DNA of 64,000 nucleotides from Streptococcus mitis (GTDB lineage Bacteria; Bacillota; Bacilli; Lactobacillales; Streptococcaceae). A program made the position numbers and the translations under genes. Below the pieces are notes generated by a model. It worked only from the letters and a program-made list of their open reading frames with translations, made no database searches and was not told the origin of the DNA. Shown here piece by piece: positions 48,876-58,539 of this stretch; positions within the stretch are counted from its first letter, which is position 1, and each line of letters starts with the position of its first letter. Location of the stretch: positions 124,001 through 188,000 of the forward strand of contig NZ_WIJP01000001.1 of NCBI RefSeq assembly GCF_009496155.1, given 5' to 3'.

Positions 48876-49322
48876 GAACGAGTAAAAGCTCGTCGGAGAA
48901 TTTATTTAACTGAACACGGACGGAAAGCTCGGAATTTAGAGAAACCAACTTGGATTTTCAATCTTTCCTTGGTTTCCTAAAATTCAATCGCTTTCTATTC
49001 GTCCTTTGTATCTTATTTAATGGCAACCCGAGAGTTGCCGAATAGAAAGGCAGGTCGTTTCTTTTAGTCGCTATTTGGCGAACTAAAAACTCCCTGCACT
49101 AGATTTTTTACCGAAAAATATCGTTTCGCTAAAAAATCGTCGGAGAATTTATTTAATGTCGCTCAGTGAGGCGACGAATAGAAAGGAGAAGATACATTGT
49201 TCGCGGAAGTGAACACGCCCTAAGAACTGTGTGAAAAAGATAAACATCGTCTTGACGCTAAAGGCGTCTGCATCGAGTTTCCTATTTTCACTGTGTTCTT
49301 TACGGGCTTTGTATCATAAACT
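48876..49322 (+). other. 447-nt structured gap between carA and carB
   Basis: No substantial gene. It contains a 20-bp direct repeat (48890-48909 and 49137-49156, TCGTCGGAGAATTTATTTAA). It also holds two 38-nt modules with the same frame (TTATTTAAT, stem, 6-nt loop, stem, GAATAGAAAGG) at 49013-49050 and 49149-49186. Their stems differ: GGCAAC/GTTGCC in one, GTCGCT/GGCGAC in the other. An inverted CTTTCTATTCG (48991-49001) can pair with either GAATAGAAAG. A good AAGGAG (49183-49188) precedes an 8-codon ORF with TTG start (49197-49223). Two further hairpins follow (49198-49215; 49217-49307). carB starts at 49323 without a Shine-Dalgarno. Confidence 0.8.
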
Positions 49323-52300
49323 ATGCCTAAACGTACTGATATTCAAAAAATTATGGTGATTGGTTCTGGTCCGATTATTATTGGTCAGGCTGCTGAGTTT
49401 GACTACGCTGGGACCCAGGCTTGCTTGTCTTTGAAAGAGGAAGGTTATGAGGTTGTCTTGGTTAACTCAAACCCTGCAACTATCATGACCGATAAGGAGA
49501 TTGCGGACAAGGTCTATATCGAACCGATTACACTTGAGTTTGTAACGCGTATTCTTCGTAAGGAGCGTCCAGATGCCTTGCTACCAACCCTTGGTGGTCA
49601 GACAGGACTCAATATGGCCATGGAATTGTCTAAAAATGGTATCCTAGATGAGCTTGGAGTGGAGCTTCTAGGAACTAAATTATCCGCCATTGACCAAGCG
49701 GAGGACCGTGACCTCTTTAAACAATTGATGGAAGAGCTCAACCAACCAATTCCAGAATCTGAAATTGTCAACACAGTAGAAGAAGCAGTTGCCTTTGCAG
49801 CGACAATTGGCTACCCAGTCATCGTCCGTCCAGCCTTTACCCTAGGTGGTACTGGTGGTGGTATGTGTGCCAATGAGGAAGAATTGCGTGAAATTGCTGA
49901 AAATGGTTTGAAATTATCGCCTGTGACCCAATGTTTGATTGAGCGTTCTATTGCAGGTTTCAAGGAAATCGAGTACGAAGTCATGCGCGACTCAGCTGAC
50001 AATGCCTTGGTTGTTTGTAATATGGAAAACTTTGACCCAGTTGGGATTCACACAGGGGATTCCATTGTATTTGCCCCTGCGCAAACCATGTCAGACTATG
50101 AAAACCAAATGCTTCGTGACGCAAGCTTGAGCATTATTCGTGCCCTCAAAATTGAAGGTGGATGTAATGTTCAGCTGGCCCTTGATCCCCACAGCTTCAA
50201 GTACTATGTCATCGAAGTAAATCCTCGTGTATCGCGTTCGTCAGCCCTTGCCTCTAAAGCGACAGGGTATCCGATTGCTAAGTTGGCTGCCAAGATTGCA
50301 GTTGGCTTGACCTTGGATGAGGTTATCAACCCAGTTACAGGTTCAACCTATGCCATGTTTGAGCCAGCCCTTGACTATGTAGTTGCCAAGATTCCACGTT
50401 TCCCATTTGACAAGTTTGAAAAAGGTGAACGCCGTCTTGGTACCCAGATGAAGGCTACTGGAGAAGTCATGGCGATTGGTCGAAACATCGAAGAATCTCT
50501 TCTTAAGGCTTGTCGTTCACTTGAAATTGGAGTTCACCACAATGAAATGCCTGAGCTTGCAGCAGTTTCTGATGATGCCTTGATTGAAAAAGTTGTTAAA
50601 GCCCAAGATGATCGTCTCTTCTATGTATCAGAAGCCATTCGCCGTGGCTACACACCAGAAGAAATTGCTGAATTGACTAAGATTGATATCTTCTATCTTG
50701 ATAAACTCTTACATATCTTTGAAATTGAGCAAGAATTAGGTGCCCATCCACAAGATCTTGAAGTTTTGAAAACTGCAAAATTGAATGGATTTTCAGACCG
50801 TAAGATTGCTGAACTTTGGGAAATGACAGCTGACCAAGTTCGTCAACTTCGCTTGAAAAATAAGATTGTCCCAGTTTACAAGATGGTTGATACCTGTGCG
50901 GCAGAGTTTGACTCTGAAACACCATATTTCTATTCAACCTATGGATGGGAAAATGAATCTATCCGATCTGATAAGGAATCTGTACTTGTCCTAGGTTCTG
51001 GTCCAATCCGTATCGGTCAAGGAGTTGAATTTGACTACGCCACTGTTCACTCGGTTAAGGCGATTCAAGCTGCTGGCTATGAAGCTATCATCATGAACTC
51101 AAACCCAGAGACCGTTTCTACAGACTTCTCTGTATCAGACAAGCTTTACTTTGAGCCATTGACATTCGAAGATGTTATGAATGTCATCGACTTGGAGCAA
51201 CCAAAAGGGGTTATCGTTCAGTTTGGTGGTCAAACAGCTATTAACCTTGCGGAGCCATTGGCAAAAGCAGGTGTAACCATCCTTGGTACACAGGTTGCTG
51301 ACCTAGACCGTGCGGAAGATCGCGACCTCTTTGAGCAAGCTCTTAAAGACTTAGATATTCCACAGCCACCAGGACAGACAGCAACCAATGAAGAAGAGGC
51401 AGTGCTTGCAGCTCGCAAGATTGGTTTCCCAGTTCTTGTCCGCCCATCTTATGTACTTGGTGGACGTGCCATGGAAATCGTGGAAAACGAGGAAGATCTC
51501 CGTTCTTACATGCGAACAGCAGTTAAGGCTAGTCCAGACCATCCGGTTCTTGTTGACTCATACATCGTTGGGCAAGAGTGCGAGGTTGATGCCATTTCAG
51601 ACGGAGAAACTGTTCTTATCCCTGGTATCATGGAGCATATCGAACGTGCTGGTGTCCACTCAGGTGACTCAATGGCTGTTTACCCACCACAAACCTTGTC
51701 GCAAAAGGTTCAGGAAACTATCGCAGACTACACCAAACGCCTAGCAATTGGTCTTAACTGTCTTGGTATGATGAACATCCAGTTTGTCATTAAGGATGAA
51801 AAAGTCTACGTTATTGAAGTCAATCCACGTGCCAGCCGTACGGTTCCATTCCTTTCTAAGGTGACCAATATTCCTATGGCTCAGGTAGCAACCAAGCTTA
51901 TTCTTGGTCAAAGTTTATCAGAACTTGGCTACCAAGATGGTCTTTACCCTGAAAGCACCCGCGTTCATATTAAAGCACCAGTCTTCTCCTTTACCAAACT
52001 AGCTAAGGTAGACAGCTTGCTTGGTCCTGAAATGAAGTCAACAGGTGAAGTTATGGGTTCTGATACTACTTTGGAAAAAGCTCTCTATAAAGCCTTTGAA
52101 GCTTCTTACTTACACTTGCCAACCTTTGGTAACGTTGTATTTACTATCGCTGATGATGCAAAAGAAGAAGCCTTGGATTTGGCTCGTCGTTTCCAAAATA
52201 TTGGCTATGGAATCCTCGCGACAGAAGGGACAGCTGCCTTCTTTGCCAGTCATGGATTACAAGCTCAACCTGTTGGTAAGATTGGTGATGACAATAAGGA

Positions 52301-52499
52301 TATTCCAAGTTTTGTTCGCAAAGGAAGAATTCAAGCTATCATTAACACAGTTGGAACCAAACGAACTGCTGATGAAGATGGTGAGCAAATCCGCCGTTCA
52401 GCCATTGAACACGGAGTGCCTCTCTTCACAGCCCTAGATACAGCTAATGCCATGCTCCAAGTATTGGAAAGCCGTAGTTTTGTCACAGAAGCGATTTAA
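49323..52499 (+). CDS. carB: Carbamoyl-phosphate synthase large subunit
   Basis: 1058 residues in two homologous ATP-grasp halves: [21 protein letters not shown] begins the first and [20 protein letters not shown] the second. The carboxyphosphate and carbamate sites show [12 protein letters not shown] and [12 protein letters not shown]. The C-terminal MGS-like allosteric domain starts at [11 protein letters not shown]. Full length. The ATG follows TATCATAAACT with no recognisable ribosome binding site. Confidence 0.97.
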   Translation: MPKRTDIQKIMVIGSGPIIIGQAAEFDYAGTQACLSLKEEGYEVVLVNSNPATIMTDKEIADKVYIEPITLEFVTRILRKERPDALLPTLGGQTGLNMAMELSKNGILDELGVELLGTKLSAIDQAEDRDLFKQLMEELNQPIPESEIVNTVEEAVAFAATIGYPVIVRPAFTLGGTGGGMCANEEELREIAENGLKLSPVTQCLIERSIAGFKEIEYEVMRDSADNALVVCNMENFDPVGIHTGDSIVFAPAQTMSDYENQMLRDASLSIIRALKIEGGCNVQLALDPHSFKYYVIEVNPRVSRSSALASKATGYPIAKLAAKIAVGLTLDEVINPVTGSTYAMFEPALDYVVAKIPRFPFDKFEKGERRLGTQMKATGEVMAIGRNIEESLLKACRSLEIGVHHNEMPELAAVSDDALIEKVVKAQDDRLFYVSEAIRRGYTPEEIAELTKIDIFYLDKLLHIFEIEQELGAHPQDLEVLKTAKLNGFSDRKIAELWEMTADQVRQLRLKNKIVPVYKMVDTCAAEFDSETPYFYSTYGWENESIRSDKESVLVLGSGPIRIGQGVEFDYATVHSVKAIQAAGYEAIIMNSNPETVSTDFSVSDKLYFEPLTFEDVMNVIDLEQPKGVIVQFGGQTAINLAEPLAKAGVTILGTQVADLDRAEDRDLFEQALKDLDIPQPPGQTATNEEEAVLAARKIGFPVLVRPSYVLGGRAMEIVENEEDLRSYMRTAVKASPDHPVLVDSYIVGQECEVDAISDGETVLIPGIMEHIERAGVHSGDSMAVYPPQTLSQKVQETIADYTKRLAIGLNCLGMMNIQFVIKDEKVYVIEVNPRASRTVPFLSKVTNIPMAQVATKLILGQSLSELGYQDGLYPESTRVHIKAPVFSFTKLAKVDSLLGPEMKSTGEVMGSDTTLEKALYKAFEASYLHLPTFGNVVFTIADDAKEEALDLARRFQNIGYGILATEGTAAFFASHGLQAQPVGKIGDDNKDIPSFVRKGRIQAIINTVGTKRTADEDGEQIRRSAIEHGVPLFTALDTANAMLQVLESRSFVTEAI

Positions 52500-52539
52500 A
52501 TAGAAAAATAAGTCGAACAAAAAATCTTGTAAGATAAGA

Positions 52540-52585
52540 AAAACGTATAATATCAGGTGTTGAAATCCTTGATATTATGCGTTTT
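52540..52585 (+). terminator. Long hairpin after carB (probable terminator)
   Basis: A 16-bp stem AAAACGTATAATATCA / TGATATTATGCGTTTT with one G-T pair and a 14-nt loop. The T tail is only TTTTGTTG. It could also be a small mobile-repeat remnant. Confidence 0.55.
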
Positions 52586-52667
52586 GTTGTGAGAATATTT
52601 ACTTCATTTACTGTAGAAGAATCAATCTTAAGCTGCTAAAAGGATCTATTTTTTGTACAATAATGCT

Positions 52668-53600
52668 ATGAAAAAACTAAAACAATGTAGTCTTGGCTTT
52701 CTTAGTTTCATTCTTTTGTTCTTACTTGCTACATTTATCTTTCATCGTATCAGTTTAGAAAAGGAACAAGCCTCACTAACACCTATGGGGCAACAAGTTC
52801 TCGTCAATGGACATCAAATGAAGGTTTACGTTGAAGGGAATGGTCCTGAGACTATAGTACTTCTGTCAGGTGCTGGTATTGCATCTCCTATATTGGACTT
52901 TAAAGAAGTGTCGGAATCCTTATCGAAACTGTATAAGGTAGTCATCGTGGAACGAGTAGGGTATGGTTATAGTGATGATAGCAATCATTCCAGAGACGTG
53001 ATGGAGGTTTTATCTGAGACGCGTCAAGCTCTTTCACAAGCAAATGTCAAAGGTCCTTTTATCATTTCGTCTCATTCCACGGCTAGTCTAGAGAGTCTGG
53101 CTTGGCAGAAGAAGTATCCTGATGAAGTAAAAGCTTTGATAGGACTTGATTGGGTACTGCCATCAAGTTATGAAGATTTAAAGGAGAATCAGACCTTGTT
53201 CACTGTGGCATATTGGAGCAGCAAGATTGGTTTATTACGCTACTTTCCTGAGTCTTTTTATATAAAAAATCCAACTCTGACCGAAAATGAACTAGAACAA
53301 TATAAACTCCTAGCTTATAAGCAATTGATGCCACAAGCTATACTTCATGAATCCCGTTTAGTAAAGGAAAATGCTAAGAAAGTTCCCTCAAGTATCAATC
53401 CGAAAATTTCAGCCTTACTAATGGTTTCTAATGGTGATTGTACTAGCTTTAGCCAATCTGAGTGGTAACGTTATGCAGAGAGATTGACAAGCGACCAGCC
53501 TAATGTTCAAGTTGTGTATGTTAATGTACCTCATGATTTGTACTATTATCAAAGTAATGAAATAGCTTCTCAGATTGAAGATTTTTTAAAGAGTAATTGA
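52668..53600 (+). pseudogene. Membrane-anchored alpha/beta hydrolase with premature stop
   Basis: 311 codons from ATG 52668 to 53600 with one in-frame TAA at 53466-53468. N-terminal anchor LGFLSFILLFLLATFIF; fold features are VLLSGAG, VERVGYGYSD and the nucleophile elbow SSHSTAS. After the TAA the same frame continues RYAERLTSDQ to VPHDLYYYQSNEIAS, which holds the expected catalytic His. The premature stop thus removes an essential residue. TACAAT lies six bases before the ATG. It lies between carB and lic1, where pneumococcus, as I recall, has tacF and licD genes. Confidence 0.8.
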
Positions 53601-53628
53601 GGGGTTAGAAATCTATTTATGTTGATGA

Positions 53629-53999
53629 TATAGTTGCTTAGTTTTAAACGAGCATGTTATAATAAAGCTATGGCATATAGTACAGATTTTAAACAACGAG
53701 CATTAGATTACATAAAAGAAGAACATAGCCATGTCGAGGCTCATCCAGACGCTTTTTTACGGGAAATTGCGGCACATTTTGATTGTGCTGTCCCTTCAGT
53801 ATGGGTAGCTTTAAAGCAGATTAAGGTCACTTTAAAAAAAGACGACTAGCTTTAAGGAATAAATACCACCTTATTCACCAGATTTGAATCCTATTGAGCA
53901 AGCTTGGGCTATCTTGAAAAAGAAAGTAACGGATTTATTAAGGGAAGTCCCAAATGTTTTTGAATGTTTGGAGTGCTTTTTTAAAACTAAATGACTATA
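53629..53999 (+). mobile_element. IS630-family element, internally deleted
   Basis: 371 bp bounded by inverted ends TATAGTTGCTTAGTTTTAAA (53629-53648) and, reversed, TATAGTCATTTAGTTTTAAA (17 of 20 match). ORF 53670-53849 (59 residues) starts MAYSTDFKQRALDYIKEEHSH like IS630 transposases, then jumps to HPDAFLREIAAHFDC. Bases 53863-53994 encode the transposase C-terminus PPYSPDLNPIEQAWAILKKK. Most of the catalytic domain is gone, so it could move only if another transposase acted on its ends. Confidence 0.88.
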
Positions 54000-54025
54000 A
54001 TCACTTTGAAGTCTCAAATCTTAAT

Positions 54026-54058
54026 TTTAAGTTTTCTTTAAGGAAACTATATTATTCT
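54026..54058 (+). promoter_or_regulatory. CiaR box and promoter P1 upstream of lic1
   Basis: A perfect direct repeat TTTAAG-N5-TTTAAG (54026-54031, 54037-54042), the CiaR response-regulator site, with TATTCT ten bases downstream (54053-54058), the spacing of CiaR-activated promoters. Pneumococcal lic1 is known to have a CiaRH-controlled upstream promoter. Confidence 0.8.
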
Positions 54059-54213
54059 GAAGAACTCTAAAATTTCACAGCATTTATTAGTAATGACTAC
54101 AGAATTCCTAGTAATTACTAGAAATGGTCCTGTTTCTTTGAATAATAGAACTGCTTAATCCTTCTATTCTAGAAAGGGAGGTCTAGTATTTCTTTTATGA
54201 TAGGAATAGATTG

Positions 54214-54222
54214 TGGTATAAT
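54214..54222 (+). promoter_or_regulatory. Second lic1 promoter (extended -10)
   Basis: TGG TATAAT, 41 nt before the tarI ATG; AAGGAG is at 54251-54256. Confidence 0.75.
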
Positions 54223-54263
54223 AGAGAGAATAAGTTTTTTTAGTAAGACAAAGGAGAAAATAG

Positions 54264-54970
54264 ATGATTTATGCAGGAATTCTCGCTGGTGGAACTGGCA
54301 CACGCATGGGAATCAGTAACTTGCCAAAACAATTTTTAGAGCTAGCTGATTGACCTATTTTGATTCATACAATTGAAAAATTTCTCTTGGAACCAAGCAT
54401 TGAAAAATTGTAGTTGGGGTTCATGGAGACTGGGTTTCTCATGCAGAGGATCTTGTAGATAAATATCTGCCTCTTCATAAGGATCGTATCATCATTACAA
54501 AAGGTGGAGCTGACCGTAATACGAGTATTGAGAAAATCATTGAAGCCATTGATGCTTATCGTCCGCTTACTCCAGAGGACATCGTTGTTACCCACGATTC
54601 TGTTCGTCCATTTATTAGGCTTCGCATGATTCAGGACAATATCAAACTTTGTCAAGATCATGACGCAGTGGACACAGTAGTAGAAGCGGTTGATACTATC
54701 GTTGAAAGTACCAATGGTCAATTCATTACAGATATTCCAAATCGTGCTCACCTCTATCAAGGACAAACACCTCAAACATTCCGTTGCAAGGACTTCATGA
54801 ACCTTTACGGCTCTCTCTCTACTGAAGAGAAGGAAATCTTGACAGATGCATGTAAGATCTTTGTAATCAAAGGAAAAGATGTGGCCTTGGCTAAGGGCGA
54901 ATACTCAAACTTAAAAATCACAACAGTGACAGATTTGAAGATTGCAAAAAGTATGATTGAGAAAGACTAG
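54264..54970 (+). pseudogene. tarI: tarI, ribitol-5-phosphate cytidylyltransferase, broken
   Basis: The gene starts MIYAGILAGGTGTRMG, the nucleotide-binding loop of the IspD-like family. Codon 30 is TGA (54351-54353), and a one-base loss at about 54403-54409 shifts the frame, giving a TAG at 54411. Downstream the correct frame is intact to the end (THDSVRPFI, QGQTPQTFRCKDF). TarI would make CDP-ribitol for teichoic acid. With two separate lesions in the first third, no active enzyme is expected. Start, ribosome binding site and promoter remain. Confidence 0.92.
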
Positions 54971-54974
54971 TGAT

Positions 54975-55997
54975 ATGATTAATCAAATTTATCAACTAAC
55001 TAAGCCTAAGTTTATCAATGTCAAATACCAGGAAGAGGCTATTGACCAAGAAAATCATATCCTTATCCGTCCCAACTACATGGCTGTCTGTCATGCGGAT
55101 CAGCGTTACTATCAAGGAAAACGTGATCCAAAGATTTTGAATAAAAAGCTTCCAATGGCAATGATTCACGAGTCATGTGGAACCGTTATTTCTGACCCGA
55201 CAGGAACCTAGGAGGTAGGGCAAAAAGTTGTTATGATTCTCAATCATCCTCCTATGAAGAGTGATGAAGAATTCTATGAGAACTACATGACAGGGAGCCA
55301 TTTCTTGTCTAGTGGCTTTGATGACTTTATGCGAGAGTTTGTTTCTCTCCCTAAAGACCGTGTGGTGGCTTATGATGCTATCGAAGATACGGTTGCAGCC
55401 ATTACAGAGTTTGTAAGTGTCGGTATGCACGCTATGAATCGTCTATTGACTCTTGCTCATAGCAAGCGGGACCGAATCGCCGTTATCGGAGATGGAAGTT
55501 TAGCTTTTGTGGTTGCTGATATTATCAACTATACTTTGCCAGAAGCAGAGATTGTGGTTATTGGTCGTCATTGAGAAAAATTGGAACTCTTCTCATTTGC
55601 TAAAGAATGTTATATTACTGATAATATTCCTGAAGATTTGGCCTTTGATCATGCTTTTGAGTGTTGTGGTGGGGATGGTACTGGACCAGCTATTAATGAC
55701 TTGATTCGCTACATTCGTCCTCAGGGAACGATTCTCATGATGGGGGTTAGCGAGTATAAAGTCAATATCAATACACGCGATGCCTTAGAAAAAGGCTTGC
55801 TCTTGGTTGGGTCCTCTCGTTCTGGTCGCATTGATTTTGAAAATGCAATCCAAATGATGGAAGTCAAGAAATTTGCTAATCGTCTTAAAAATATCCTTTA
55901 TCTAGAAGAGCCTGTAAGAGAAATTAAAGATATTCATCGTGTCTTTGCAACCGATTTAAATACAGCCTTTAAAACTGTGTTTAAGTGGGAAGTATAA
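54975..55997 (+). pseudogene. tarJ: tarJ, ribulose-5-phosphate reductase, broken
   Basis: A zinc-alcohol-dehydrogenase-like protein of 341 codons in one frame, interrupted by TAG (55209-55211, codon 79, in TGT-stop-EVGQKV) and TGA (55572-55574, codon 200, after VVIGRH). Visible motifs: VCHADQRYYQG (zinc ligands), AVIGDGSLAFV (NADPH fold). It would supply ribitol-5-phosphate to TarI. Two nonsense codons and no frameshift. Confidence 0.92.
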
Positions 55998-56013
55998 GTG
56001 CTGGAGGTTAATT

Positions 56014-56883
56014 GTGGAGAAAATCATTAAAGAAAAAATTTCTTCCTTACTTAGTCAAGAAGAGGAAGTCCTCAGTGTTGAACAACTGGGGGGGATGACC
56101 AATCAAAACTATTTGGTCAAAACAACAAATAAGCAATACATTGTTAAGTTCTTTGGTAAAGGGACAGAAAAACTGATTAATCGTCAAGATGAAAAGTACA
56201 ATCTTGAACTACTAAAAGATTTAGACCTAGATGTAAAAAATTATCTTTTTGATATTGATGCAGGTATCAAAGTAAATGAGTATATTGAATCTGCTATTAC
56301 GCTCGATTCAACTTCAATCAAGACCAAGTTCGATAAAATTGCACCAATTTTACAAACCATCCATGCTTCTGGTAAGGAATTAAGAGGAGAATTTGCTCCT
56401 TTTGAAGAAATCAAAAAATACGAATCTTTGATTGAAGAAAAAATCCCTTATGCCAACTATGAAGCTGTTCGAGAAGAAGTCTTCTCTTTAGAGAAAAGAC
56501 TGGCTGACTTAGGTGTTGACAGAAAATCTTGTCACATCGATTTGGTGCCTGAAAACTTTATCGAATCACCTCAAGGAAGACTTTATCTGATTGACTGGGA
56601 ATATTCATCAATGAATGATCCAATGTGGGATCTGGCTGCCCTCTTTTTAGAGTCTGAATTCACTCCCCAAGAGGAAGAAGCCTTCTTATCTTACTATGAG
56701 AGTGACCAAACACCTGTTTCTCGAGAAAAGATTGCTATTTATAAAATTTTACAAGACGTTATTTGGAGTTTATGGACAGTCTACAAAGAAGAGCAAGGTG
56801 CAGATTTTGGTGACTATGGTGTGATTCGTTATCAAAGAGCTGTTAAAGGCTTGTCATATTATGGAGGTTCAGATGAAAAATAA
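56014..56883 (+). CDS. licA: LicA, choline kinase
   Basis: 289 residues; GTG start with CTGGAGG six bases before. Aminoglycoside/choline kinase fold: NYLVKTTNKQYIVKFFGKG, Brenner motif SCHIDLVPENFI and metal-binding LIDWEYSSMNDPMWDLA. Phosphorylates imported choline for decoration of teichoic acids. Intact, unlike the two genes before it. Overlaps the start of licB. Confidence 0.95.
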   Translation: MEKIIKEKISSLLSQEEEVLSVEQLGGMTNQNYLVKTTNKQYIVKFFGKGTEKLINRQDEKYNLELLKDLDLDVKNYLFDIDAGIKVNEYIESAITLDSTSIKTKFDKIAPILQTIHASGKELRGEFAPFEEIKKYESLIEEKIPYANYEAVREEVFSLEKRLADLGVDRKSCHIDLVPENFIESPQGRLYLIDWEYSSMNDPMWDLAALFLESEFTPQEEEAFLSYYESDQTPVSREKIAIYKILQDVIWSLWTVYKEEQGADFGDYGVIRYQRAVKGLSYYGGSDEK

Positions 56884-57751
56884 AAATGGAGTTTCCTTCG
56901 GTCTACTCTCAGGTGTTTTCTGGGGATTAGGTCTAACGGTTAGTGCTTATATCTTTTCGATTTTTACAGAATTGTCGCCCTTTGTGGTGGCTGCTGCTCA
57001 CGATTTTTTGAGTATCTTTATCTTACTAGCTTTTCTTTTAGTAAAAGAAGGAAAAGTTCGTCTCTCAATTTTTTTAAATATTCGCAATGTTAGTGTGATC
57101 ATCGGAGCCTTGCTAGCTGGTCCTATCGGTATGCAGGCCAATCTTTATGCGGTTAAGTATATCGGAAGTTCCTTAGCTTCATCTGTATCGGCTATTTATC
57201 CTGCGATTTCAGTTTTATTGGCTTTCTTCTTTTTGAAGCACAAGATTTCAAAAAATACTGTATTTGGAATTGTCTTGATTATTGGAGGAATTATTGCTCA
57301 AACTTATAAGGTTGAACAGGTCAATTCCTTCTACATTGGGATTCTCTGTGCATTGGTTTGTGCCATTGCATGGGGAAGTGAGAGTGTTCTTAGCTCCTTT
57401 GCCATGGAAAGTGAATTGAGTGAAATCGAAGCCCTCTTGATTCGTCAAGTGACTTCATTCTTGTCCTATCTTGTGATTGTGCTCTTCTCTCATCAGTCCT
57501 TTGCAGAAGTAGCCAATGGACAACTGCTAGGTCTCATGATTGTCTTTGCAGCCTTTGATATGATTTCCTACTTGGCTTATTATATCGCTATCAATCGCTT
57601 GCAACCAGCCAAGGCTACAGGCTTGAACGTGAGCTATGTAGTTTGGACTGTCTTGTTTGCAGTTGTTTTCTTGGGTGCACCGCTAGATATGCTGACAATT
57701 ATTACGTCACTTGTCGTCATTGCTGGAGTTTATATTATTATTAAAGAATAA
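56873..57751 (+). CDS. licB: LicB, choline transporter (DMT/EamA family)
   Basis: 292 residues from ATG 56873, chosen because GGAGG (56863-56867) lies five bases before it. Ten membrane helices in two EamA halves, e.g. GLLSGVFWGLGLTVSAYIFS and LCALVCAIAWGSESVL. Imports choline for LicA. Intact. Confidence 0.94.
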   Translation: MKNKNGVSFGLLSGVFWGLGLTVSAYIFSIFTELSPFVVAAAHDFLSIFILLAFLLVKEGKVRLSIFLNIRNVSVIIGALLAGPIGMQANLYAVKYIGSSLASSVSAIYPAISVLLAFFFLKHKISKNTVFGIVLIIGGIIAQTYKVEQVNSFYIGILCALVCAIAWGSESVLSSFAMESELSEIEALLIRQVTSFLSYLVIVLFSHQSFAEVANGQLLGLMIVFAAFDMISYLAYYIAINRLQPAKATGLNVSYVVWTVLFAVVFLGAPLDMLTIITSLVVIAGVYIIIKE

Positions 57752-57762
57752 AGGAGATTCGT

Positions 57763-58452
57763 GTGAAAGCCATCATCTTAGCAGCGGGATTGGGAACTCG
57801 CTTGCGTCCTATGACTGAAAATACCCCTAAGGCCTTGGTTCAAGTTAATCAAAAACCCCTGATTGAATACCAAATTGAGTTTCTAAAAGAAAAAGGAATC
57901 CATGACATCATCATCATTGTTGGTTACCTTAAAGAACAATTTGATTATTTGAAAGAAAAATACGGAGTTCGTCTCGTTTTCAATGATAAATACGCTGACT
58001 ACAATAACTTTTACTCTCTCTATCTCGTAAAAGAAGAATTGGCTAACAGCTATGTTATTGATGCCGATAATTATCTCTTTAAAAATATGTTCCGCAATGA
58101 TTTGACACGTTCGACTTATTTTAGTGTCTATCGTGAAGATTGTACCAACGAATGGTTCTTGGTCTATGGAGATGACTACAAGGTTCAAGACATAACTGTT
58201 GATAGCAAGGCTGGTCGCATCCTTAGTGGTGTATCATTCTGGGATGTTCCAACTGCAGAAAAGATTGTCAGCTTTATCGACAAGGCTTATGCAAGTGGTG
58301 AATTTGTTGATCTCTACTGGGACAATATGGTTAAGGACAATATCAAAGAGCTAGATGTCTATGTTGAAGAATTAGAAGGCAATAGCATCTATGAGATCGA
58401 TAGTGTCCAAGACTACCATAAATTAGAAGAAATTCTTAAAAACGAAAATTAA
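57763..58452 (+). CDS. licC: LicC, choline-phosphate cytidylyltransferase
   Basis: 229 residues, GTG start after AAAGGAG. Nucleotidyltransferase loop ILAAGLGTRLRPMTENTPKAL, and NFYSLYLVKEEL and VIDADNYLF with the metal-binding Asp. Makes CDP-choline from phosphocholine, the donor for LicD transferases (none in this window). Intact; followed by a terminator. Confidence 0.96.
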   Translation: MKAIILAAGLGTRLRPMTENTPKALVQVNQKPLIEYQIEFLKEKGIHDIIIIVGYLKEQFDYLKEKYGVRLVFNDKYADYNNFYSLYLVKEELANSYVIDADNYLFKNMFRNDLTRSTYFSVYREDCTNEWFLVYGDDYKVQDITVDSKAGRILSGVSFWDVPTAEKIVSFIDKAYASGEFVDLYWDNMVKDNIKELDVYVEELEGNSIYEIDSVQDYHKLEEILKNEN

Positions 58453-58459
58453 AGATTTC

Positions 58460-58491
58460 AACATCTGACTGAAATAGTCGGATGTTTTTTT
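58460..58491 (+). terminator. lic1 terminator
   Basis: AACATC-t-GACT / AGTC-g-GATGTT stem followed by T7. Confidence 0.85.
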
Positions 58492-58498
58492 GATTTTT

Positions 58499-58506
58499 TA
58501 CGAATA
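58499..58506 (+). promoter_or_regulatory. ComX (SigX) box of dprA
   Basis: TACGAATA, the late-competence promoter element, 33 nt before the dprA ATG and preceded by a T tract. Confidence 0.9.
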
Positions 58507-58539
58507 GATAGATGAGTAGAAAAAGAAATGGAGTTATTT

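Noticed and set aside
48876..49322. A known riboswitch or tRNA in the carA-carB gap
   Set aside because: No cloverleaf and no family I recognise; the repeats and hairpins do not match purine, PRPP or PyrR elements.
54264..55997. Stop-codon read-through or an altered genetic code to explain tarI and tarJ
   Set aside because: All three stop codons plus a frameshift occur here while dozens of neighbouring genes use the standard code cleanly; decay is simpler.
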